Assembly (NCBI GenBank): GCA_014529385.2
Contig: CM043964.1
Location: forward strand, 102,832,087 to 102,896,086
Source of the DNA: Adiantum capillus-veneris
Taxonomy: Eukaryota; Streptophyta; Polypodiopsida; Polypodiales; Pteridaceae
Reading direction: 5' to 3'
DNA: 64,000 bases
Position numbers and translations under genes: made by a program. Below the pieces are notes generated by a model. It worked only from the letters and a program-made list of their open reading frames with translations, ran no database searches and was not told the DNA's origin. This document shows positions 57,192-64,000 of this stretch, in pieces (the first letter of the stretch is position 1; every line of letters begins with the position of its first letter).

Positions 57192-58112
57192 TGTAGGACG
57201 CATGTTTAACCTCACCATCCTATCTTATTGCAGTATTAGTGAAAACCACAATTAATTTGTCAAACCATGGGCTGAAGCTGACTCGACTAGTGCATAGAGG
57301 CTACAAGAGGTTGTCAAACTCTTGGAAAAAAACTAACAACTCGCATCTAACTCAAGCTACACTCAAGTGACTGAAATCACCAAAAGCCAATTGCTCATCA
57401 GCAAACAAATCACATCCGTTACAGCATCAAATGACATCCAAACGTAATGAAACTTCTAAGACATGTTTATAAGACCTAAGCACACATGCTTATGGTCTCA
57501 AACCCCACTTTAAGTCATGTTTCAAAATCACAATTATTAACAACAGTGGATTTTTGACCTAGTCGTTCTCAACCCAGAATGCATCTAAATGCTCAGCAAT
57601 GATGCCCCAATACCCCGCCTATGCTCAGTTTTCGATTTAAAAGTGTAAACTCCTAGTTATGATGCAAATGGCCGCGGATCGGCGATGCCAAAAAATACGA
57701 AATACTGTGAACTGCTTACGTCAATGCGTAGAGCTCTTACCTGTGGTTGCAATGCAACAAACGCGACTGCAATGTGACAACTGGGGAGGGAGTAGGAAGC
57801 ACGAGAAGGAGAGGAGTGAGCGCCGTTAGCTCACGCTGTATATTTCTTATCCAAAAAACTTATAAAAAACTGACAAAAATTGGCTTTTATACCTTAGCCA
57901 AGGTTTTTGGGTGGTCAAAACTAATAATGTAGAGTTCTACCAAAGCTGGGAAATGACTGGCTAATATAATTTGCAAGCTTGTAGCCCCAACTCATTAATT
58001 ACAAAGTTTATCTGAGAAATTAGGAGTTACAATATTCTCGATTTATCAAAATAATAAATGTTTTACAAAGAGAACTCCGAAAAATGGTGTCCGTGTTAAC
58101 TTGCTGCTACCA
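57192..58112 (-). repeat. 5' LTR of B
   Basis: 921 bp, TGTAGGACG to GCTGCTACCA on the + strand; reversed it starts TGGTAGCAGC. Uninterrupted partner of 22344-26027. TATAAAAG at 57884-57891 (reverse). Confidence 0.88.
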
Positions 58113-58399
58113 CAAACAAACAAGAGAAAATATACATGGATTGAAACAGAACTCAGTATTTACAAGTCGAAGACCTTGACGTGATAGACAAATGGGGTTA
58201 TAAATAAATACCATAATTCCAGATATGGCTACAAAAGAAGGACCACCAACTTTAGAATTCGAGGGATACGATCAGGTTGATTTGAAGCCCTTGAAATGGC
58301 TTAGTACTCATAATCCTAGGATCGGAGTCTATTGCTGGGAGGATAGAAATGTCAAAGATCTCCTGTGGACCTCGCATGCCAAATCAGGATAACTAACGG
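58113..58399 (+). pseudogene. gag: A gag, second piece
   Basis: Resumes right of B with NKQEKIYMD-stop, the same stop as in B, and then in changing frames KEGPPTLEFEGYDQVDLK, LKWLST and VYCWEDRNVKDLLW. It ends at the insertion point of E. It has one private stop after HAKSG. The first base or bases belong to B's target duplication (CAAAC). Confidence 0.75.
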
Positions 58400-59539
58400 T
58401 GTCAGGAGTTTTTTGGAGCAAGGGATTGCGCATATGTACATACACATGAAGGGTGCATCGAATAAAGGTTTTCCCATTTTCCATAGCCAGGTGGTTATGT
58501 GGGGCCCACATGTGTACAGGTAGGACAACATGTACATAGTGCATCGATTTTCACTATCACCAGTACCAGTGTGTTTTTTCTACAATAAGGAGGAGTTTCT
58601 AGCGCGTAAAACTTCTCGAGGAAGCTATCCGTGGGCTGACGACATGAGGTAAGCAGGTGCGTCAGATGGCATCGAGTGGCGTCAGGAGGCCGAACGGGGT
58701 CAATATTTGCACGTGGATGAATACAGACACAACGTGGGTGTTTTCTTGTGAGAGTTATGCATAAAGGTCATCATTAGGACCACTTTTTGGGACCACTTCA
58801 CGTGGTTGCGAGATGCATTATTCAAAAAAGCTGAGTGCCAGGTGTGCGGATGATGCAAAAAGGTGACAACTATGCACTGCGAGGTCAGTTTCTGGCCTGT
58901 TCGGGGTTCGTTTGAGGTCATCTAAAAGGCCAAGGGTGCCCAAGTGATAAAGCTAAGTGTGGGAACTGAAAAAACAGAGAGAAGACCAGAAAAAATGTGG
59001 AGAAGAGAGGAGGAACAGCCGCAGGTGTGTTTTTGCTCATTTTGGAGCTTGTTTTGGCCGTAAACTGCTCATCCGAAGTTGGATTTGAGCACTTTGACAT
59101 TGTAGACTGGGGTTTTGGGCCGTTCCGGACGCGATGGTGCTATCCATTTTTGCAAATTCCTCACTATTTTCCTACTATTTTTCTATGTAAGTTTCTCTTA
59201 TGAGCGAAGTTTCTGCTCTAGTTTGTGATTGTATCTGGCTTATTTTACCCATATTGTGTGAGCTATTTGCCCCATTGATGTTGGCCCAAGCTCAATTGTA
59301 TCTAAACATCAGAAATTATCCTCTTTTGAGCTGATTTTTTTGGGTGTGTGTGTGTGTGTGTGTGTGTGTGGAGTGGGCAAGTGGATAGTCTCTCTCCTCT
59401 CACTCTAGAGGTGTGTTCCCTGTCTCGGCCAGGTGTGTTGTCTAAGCCGAGTGGTGCCCCATAGTGTGTGTATGTATCTTCCCAAGAGTGTGTGTCGGGT
59501 CGTTATAGAGGCGCTGTGTGTGTTTTCATCCTGCTCACA
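58400..59539 (+). repeat. 5' LTR of E
   Basis: 1140 bp, TGTCAGGAGTTTTTTGG to CCTGCTCACA, with a TG microsatellite at about 59343-59371. Its short open frames recur in the other LTR and are not genes. Confidence 0.92.
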
Positions 59540-59545
59540 TTCTTT

Positions 59546-59564
59546 TGGCGCCCCACGGAGGATC
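59546..59564 (+). other. Primer binding site of E
   Basis: TGGCGCCCCACGGAGGATC, six bases after the LTR. Only TGGCGCC matches the Asp-type site; the tRNA is left open. Confidence 0.5.
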
Positions 59565-60612
59565 TTCTTCGAGTACCTTCTGCTTCGAGCTTCAAGCTTC
59601 GAGATTTGGGATTACAGGTTGCAGACTACAGATTACAGATTACAGGTTATAGGTTACAGGTTACAGAGACAGGTACAGGTGATTCACACAGGTATAGGTA
59701 GTTGGAGTACAGTGATATACTACCAGTGGTGTCACTTGCAGTTGCCGTGGGTATGCATCAGTTGGCGCCTGTTTGAGTGCATTGTCTGCTGGATTGTACG
59801 TTACTTGTGGAAACTGCCATTGTACGCATTTGTGGAGCCATACTTGGTTGTATTTGGCAGTCCCAGCCATTTCTGAGACTTGGTCTGGAAGATAGTCATT
59901 TCTGAGACTTGACTATACGCGATTTGCATTAGCCTTCGTGTGAGGGTCGATAGTGTGAGGTTTTATTGAGCTGGGGGATTCTCAAATGTGGAGATCCTTT
60001 CGGTGATACAGGTAGCTGGAGCACCCTTTTCGTGACCTTGCCATAGGCTATGTACTAGTGATTCCTAATTGATGCTCGGGTTCTATTGTTGGCAGTTTAT
60101 GCATACATATACAGTCCATATTTTGGGTTCCTACTGCTCTACTTCTGGGGAAACTCTGTCAAAATTTTTCCAAGTTATGATGGCTGGTTTTTTGGTCTTT
60201 TGAGACATTTATGCTATTATGCTGCTGAAATTCTGGCAAAATCAGAGGATAAGTCAGATGTGCTTTCTTGGGAGCTGCATGGTTGGCTTTAATGGATGAT
60301 CAAAATGGACCTCAGTTCACTCCTTTTCATTTAACACAGAGAATCCAAATAAATGTTCATGTGTCCAGGAAGATTTTTGTCCAGCAGCGCATAGTCTTTA
60401 TGTTCGGGCCAAGAAGATTAAGAGAGATCCTGGAATGCCCTTTTCCTGTTGTAATTCCGATGATCAACTATGAAAACTCATTTGATGTGCATGTGTCTGT
60501 TCTTATCTAAAGTTGAGCTCCATTGAAGTTTTTGGGGATTGAGTCAGTAAAAGTTTTGGGTTCTTGCACGTGTGTTCAAAGGGGTTCTCAAAGCATTGTA
60601 ACTTGGGTATCC
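59565..60612 (+). other. Leader of E
   Basis: About 1 kb. Starts with a TTCGAGCTTCAAGCTTCGAG block and a degenerate GATTACAGGTTACAG tandem array (59610-59675). No supported gene; some open frames without domains. Confidence 0.6.
59610..59675. repeat. GATTACAG/GGTTACAG minisatellite
   Basis: Units of 7-9 bases (ATTACAG, GTTACAG, GGTTATAG) repeated about seven times in the leader of E. Confidence 0.85.
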
Positions 60613-62103
60613 ATGGCTTTCTCTTATCCAAAATTTCATGGAAGAAGTGGTGAAGATGCGGAAGACTTTCTGGAGCAAGTCGAGGTGGCATGCATAAGCA
60701 ACAATATGTGTGATGAGGACAAGATTTTGAGGCTATTTGGATTACTTTTGAAAGATGAGGCCCATGTTTGGTTCATGGATTTGGAAGCTAAAGAAGCAGT
60801 GGCTTCTTCTTATGGTTTGAGTCTTGACAAGTTTATAGAAGCTTTTTTAGAGCGTTTCCAGGTTGTGGAAGATGCAAATGCAGTATGGAATGAGCTCAAT
60901 GCTCTTAAGCAAGGTTCTTGTCAAGGTGTTGATGCCTATGTACAAGGTTTTACAGATTTATGGACTCGTTGGTGTGTTTCTCTTAAGGATGAGACCCCCC
61001 CTTATTCATTGAAGAAAAGTTTTTTTGTTGATGGTTTGTCACCTTGGTTGCGGTTCGAGGTTGAGTTGAAGAGGCCCAAGTCTTTTGAAGATGCGGTATG
61101 CATTGCAAAGCACAAGGAATGGAAGTTTAAGCGTCTTGAGGAACATGGTATCAGTACAGGTATGCATGTGCAAGATAGATTTGACATGGAAGATGAAGTT
61201 AAGCCTAAGCAAGTGAAAAGTAGCATATTCTATGATGTTTCTCGTTTCTTCCCAAGGTCTATTGTGAAGCGTAAAGAGGTCTTGCAGGTTGACAGGTTTA
61301 TGGAAGAGCCTAAACAGGTAAGTAATGCTTTGGATACAAGATTGAAAAGTCTTGAAGAGGATGCATTGGCTACTTGTGTACCTTGTGATTCTGGATGTGA
61401 GTGTGAGGTTGAGGTTATTGATGATGAGCACGTATCTTTGGATACTAGTTCCTTGGAAATTAGGGAAGAGGGCAAGGTTGAGAGCCATTTTGTGGATTTG
61501 TTGGATGTGGAGCTTGTTTTGAAGCCATATTTTGATGTATGTGCAGTGATTGAACCGATTTGTGAGCATGATTGTGGTTTAGAGCAGGGATCTGTATTCT
61601 TGGAGACTGAGGAACCCATGCTAGAAGCTATGGATAGTGGTGATAGCCATGATTATGATGTGGATAAAGTTATGTGTGATGATGAGGATGCTTATGATGA
61701 TGAGAAGGGGTTTGGCATATATGAGTCCAATCTCAGCTATGTGGATGCCTATGCTAGGGATATGTGTGCTGCGGGGATACTTTTGTGCTTTGGATATCAA
61801 CAACCTTACCTTCACACAATGCTTTTAGCTACTTGGGTGTATGATTTGCAGGTTGTTGCTATGGATGGTGAAGCGAAGATGCCAGGTGATGAGTCACTTG
61901 AGTTGTCTCTATCGGTTGGGTTGAATGTGGCATGCAATATTAATGCTTTTGGCACTCCAGACAGGGCGGATGTGTTAGTGGGATATGCCTATGGTGCATT
62001 TTGGTTGATTGTTGACAAATGTAGGTGTGGTGTTTTGATGCTTCTTGTGAATCAAGCAATATGCCTTTGGCCTTTTGATTCAGGTGGAGTGAGCATCTAC
62101 TAG
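60613..62103 (+). CDS. gag: E gag protein, intact
   Basis: 496 codons without interruption. I choose ATG at 60613 (ATGGCTTTC in good context); the frame is open upstream to 60523 but only with a TTG. Residues 1-200 are a retrotransposon gag core: YPKFHGRSGEDAEDFLEQVE, KILRLFGLLLKDEAHVWFMDL, KFIEAFLERFQ, ELNALKQGSCQGVDAYVQGF and LKKSFFVDGLSPWLRFEVEL. Residues from about 200 have no known family: a basic stretch, then an acidic region (DSGCECEVEV, DEDAYDDEKG) and a hydrophobic C-terminus. No CCHC zinc knuckle, so RNA binding would need the basic part. It is the only large undamaged ORF in the window and could still be expressed from the LTR. Confidence 0.88.
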   Translation: MAFSYPKFHGRSGEDAEDFLEQVEVACISNNMCDEDKILRLFGLLLKDEAHVWFMDLEAKEAVASSYGLSLDKFIEAFLERFQVVEDANAVWNELNALKQGSCQGVDAYVQGFTDLWTRWCVSLKDETPPYSLKKSFFVDGLSPWLRFEVELKRPKSFEDAVCIAKHKEWKFKRLEEHGISTGMHVQDRFDMEDEVKPKQVKSSIFYDVSRFFPRSIVKRKEVLQVDRFMEEPKQVSNALDTRLKSLEEDALATCVPCDSGCECEVEVIDDEHVSLDTSSLEIREEGKVESHFVDLLDVELVLKPYFDVCAVIEPICEHDCGLEQGSVFLETEEPMLEAMDSGDSHDYDVDKVMCDDEDAYDDEKGFGIYESNLSYVDAYARDMCAAGILLCFGYQQPYLHTMLLATWVYDLQVVAMDGEAKMPGDESLELSLSVGLNVACNINAFGTPDRADVLVGYAYGAFWLIVDKCRCGVLMLLVNQAICLWPFDSGGVSIY

Positions 62104-62153
62104 TGCTGCTGCTGAGCATGAATGCTCTAGCAGGCTAGGGGGTGGGCAAATTA
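62104..62153 (+). other. Polypurine tract region of E
   Basis: CTAGGGGGTGGGC lies 8 bases before the 3' LTR. Confidence 0.75.
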
Positions 62154-63297
62154 TGTCAGGAGTTTTTTGGAGCAAGGGATTGCGCATATGTACATACACA
62201 TGAAGGGTGCATCAAATAAAGGTTTTCCCATTTTCCATAGCCAGGTGGTTATGTGGGGCCCACATGTGTACAGGTAGGACAGCATGTACATAGTGCATCG
62301 ATTTTCACTATCACCAGTACCAGTGTGTTTTTTCTACAATAAGGAGGAGTTTCTAGCGCGTAAAAATTCTCGAGGAAGCTATCCGTGGGCTGACGACATG
62401 AGGTGAGCAGGTGCATCAGATGGCATCGAGTGGCGTCAGGAGGCCGAACGGGGTCAATATTTGCACGTGGATGAATACAGACATAACGTGGGTGTTTTCT
62501 TGTGAGAGTTATGCATAAAGGTCATCATTAGGACCACTTTTTGGGGCCACTTCACGTGGTTGCAAGATGCATTATTCAAAAAAGCTGAGTGCCAGGTGTG
62601 CGGATGATGCAAAAAGGTGACAACTATGCACTGCGAGGTCAGTTTCTGGCCTGTTCGGGGTTCGTTTGAGGTCATCTAAAAGGCCAAGGGTGCCCAAGTG
62701 ATAAAGCTAAGTGTGGGAACTGAAAAAACAGAGAGAACACCAAAAAAAACGTGGAGAAGAGAGGAGGAACAGCCGCAGGTGTGTTTTTGCTCATTTTGGA
62801 GCTTGTTTTGGTCGTAAACTGCTCATCCGAGGTCGGATTTGAGCACTTTGACATTGTAGACTGGGGTTTTGGGCCGTTCCGGACGCGATGGTGCTATCCA
62901 TTTTGCCAAATTCCTCACTCTTTTCCTGCTGTTTTTCTGTGTAAGTTTCTCCTATGAGCGAAGTTTCTGCTCTAGTTTGTGATTGTATCTGGCTTATTTT
63001 ACCCATATTGTGTGAGCTATTTGCCCCATTGGTGTTGGCCCAAGCTCAATTGTATCTAAACATCAGAAATTATCCTCTTTTGAGCTGAGTTTTTTGGGTG
63101 TGTGTGTGTGTGTGTGTGTCTGTGTGGAGTGGGCAAGTGGATAGTCTCTCTCCTCTCACTCCAGAGGTGTGTTCCCTGTCTCGGCCAGGTGTGTTGTCTA
63201 AGCCGAGTGGTGCCCCATAGTGTGTGTGTGTGTATCTTCCCAAGAGTGTGTGTCGGGTTGTTATAGAGGCGCTGTGTGTGTTTTCATCCTGCTCACA
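62154..63297 (+). repeat. 3' LTR of E
   Basis: 1144 bp; same ends as the 5' LTR. Differences are mostly transitions, plus microsatellite length. Confidence 0.92.
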
Positions 63298-63890
63298 ACG
63301 GCCATGAAGATCATCTATACCTTCAAGATCAAAGATAAGGGATCAACATACCTACCAACGTACCTGTTTAGGGATTGTTATAACAACAACTTTATTATGA
63401 TGATTCCTGAGGAGGTAGAACAAATCAAATACCAAGGGTATTCCATAAGGGATTGGATATTGGGACAAGGAATAGAAACAATTCCAAGAGATGAACACCG
63501 TGAGAGATCATCTAAGAGTAATATTAAGAAACCAGAAACCACCTCATCACGCAGAAAATTGGGTGACACTAAGGCCAGTCTAGGGCTACATGAGTCACTA
63601 TTTCCAACAGACTGGTTTGAAGGACTTGGAATAGGACCAACTGCTAGGAGACCTAGAGTTGAACCAAATATACGTGTCAAACCGATTGATTTTCAGAAAT
63701 GGGTCAGAAAATACAGTGGATCAAGGGATCCATACGACCACTTAGCAATCTTTAAATAAGTGCTAAGAGCAGAATGCATATTCGATTTCTATACTCAATT
63801 CGAGGGGTTTGGAATGACATTAGAAGGTAAAGCATTGACATGGTTCCAAAACATTCCACCAAGGTCAATCATGGACTTGAACACATTAGC
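63298..63890 (+). pseudogene. gag: A gag, third piece
   Basis: Continues with MKIIYTFKIKDKGST, FRDCYNN, YSIRDWILGQG, LFPTDWFEGLG and DFQKWVRKYSG. A TAA near 63758 replaces a Gln codon of B, then the reading goes on through FDFYTQFEGFG and ALTWFQNIPP to NTLA, where the sequence leaves gag at 63891. At 63431-63450 it shows the unoccupied form of C's insertion site with one GTATT. Confidence 0.82.
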
Positions 63891-64000
63891 TGTCATAATA
63901 ATCAATATCTAATTCTCCTAAATGATTTTCTCATATTAAACTGATCATTTAATGTGGGGAAGGCCAGGGGAGAAAAAGCTAGAATATTGGTTAAGCTAGC
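63891..64000. mobile_element. Start of another insertion in A gag
   Basis: After NTLA the gag sequence (present without break in B at about 44880) changes abruptly to TGTCATAATAATC, an LTR-like TG start. Only 110 bases are in the window, so type and orientation are not known. Confidence 0.5.

Larger units (their letters stand above)
22344..58112 (-). mobile_element. Element B: large Ty3/gypsy element with post-integrase protease-like domain
   Basis: B lies reversed inside A's gag. Its 5' LTR is 57192-58112 and its 3' LTR is 22344-26027, itself split by S2. Flanks are AAAAC before and CAAAC after, a 4-of-5 match to a target duplication. Without guests (S2, D, S3, C) B is about 17 kb. Order on the - strand: LTR, primer site, leader with palindromes, gag with two zinc knuckles, protease, RT, RNase H, integrase, a second retropepsin-like domain, a long accessory coiled-coil region, polypurine tract, LTR. 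Asp-type priming and absence of a chromodomain suggest the Athila/Tat side of gypsy; I see no second RNase H. All genes carry stops or frameshifts. Confidence 0.85.
58400..63297 (+). mobile_element. Element E: gag-only LTR retrotransposon (TR-GAG-like)
   Basis: 4.9 kb with LTRs at 58400-59539 and 62154-63297 that differ at about two dozen places by eye. A primer site, a single 496-codon gag ORF and a polypurine tract lie between; there is no protease, RT, RNase H or integrase. Such gag-only elements have been described in plants as TR-GAG and must borrow pol proteins from other elements. The flanks are AACGG before and ACGG after (AACGG if the LTR is taken to end CTCAC). The site without insertion is seen in B at 54682-54691. 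Confidence 0.88.
19119..63890 (+). mobile_element. Element A: large Ty3/gypsy element split by B and E
   Basis: A consists of the 5' LTR, primer site, leader and gag pieces at 19119-22343, 58113-58399 and 63298-63890. The pieces join in frame order when compared with the same region in B: the first piece ends in the EEIREN codons, the second begins with NKQEK, the second ends HAKSG-stop-LT, and the third starts MKIIY. B (22344-58112) and E (58400-63297) are therefore insertions in A. At 63891 another insertion interrupts gag. The pol region and 3' LTR lie beyond the window or beyond that insertion. Asp-tRNA-type priming and gag similarity place A with B in a non-chromovirus gypsy group. Confidence 0.85.

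Noticed and set aside
58997-59203. 68-codon frame repeated at 62751-62957
   Set aside because: It is LTR sequence of E, present twice for that reason; stops and differences show no coding constraint.
1-64000. tRNA, rRNA or snRNA genes
   Set aside because: Looked for cloverleaf-like A/B boxes and rRNA motifs while reading; nothing convincing. The short tRNA-like matches are primer sites of retroelements.

Overview
The window looks like nuclear DNA of a land plant with a large, repeat-rich genome (a gymnosperm, fern or big-genome angiosperm; the sequence alone does not decide which). I see no intact host gene, tRNA, rRNA, CRISPR array or bacterial-type operon. Nearly all of it is LTR retrotransposons of the Ty3/gypsy order, most of them broken and inserted into one another. 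The names used here (F, G, A, B, C, D, E, S1-S3) are local labels.

Left part, 1-19118. A solo LTR (S1, 681-3386) has a perfect 5-bp target duplication. It is followed by an LTR remnant with a Met-tRNA-type primer site (4625-4983) and a fossil of a Tat-like RNase H region (4984-5300). Element F (5621-17053, + strand) is a nearly complete Tat-like gypsy element with two RNase H domains, roughly 2.6-kb LTRs and a MITE-like insertion (10817-11103). After F comes the decayed LTR and leader of another element, G (17054-19118), whose leader carries palindromes about 284 bp apart.

Right part, 19119-64000, is one deep nest. Element A (+ strand) starts with its LTR at 19119 and still reads through its gag gene at 63890. 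Inside A's gag sits element B (22344-58112, - strand), a relative of A in the opposite orientation, about 17 kb long without its guests. B has been hit by a solo LTR (S2, 22804-25572), a chromovirus with short LTRs (D, 27977-about 33770), a probable solo LTR in its protease (S3, 41842-42579) and a complete chromovirus (C, 45325-54544). Further right, A's gag also holds E (58400-63297), a gag-only, non-autonomous LTR element with the only long intact ORF in the window, and the start of another insertion at 63891. Removing the guests rejoins A's and B's coding regions, and A and B serve as each other's empty-site controls.

Most unusual: (1) B carries a second retropepsin-like domain downstream of integrase, followed by a long accessory coiled-coil region; (2) the leaders of A, B and G contain diverged tandem units of about 285 bp, each with a palindrome whose sequence is family-specific while the spacing is kept; (3) A and B share splice-site-like signals flanking this leader; (4) E is an intact gag-only element; (5) C has an unrecognised open frame between its primer site and gag. 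Most pol genes carry stops and frameshifts and are best read as pseudogenes; their apparent start codons have no meaning because the parents were polyproteins.
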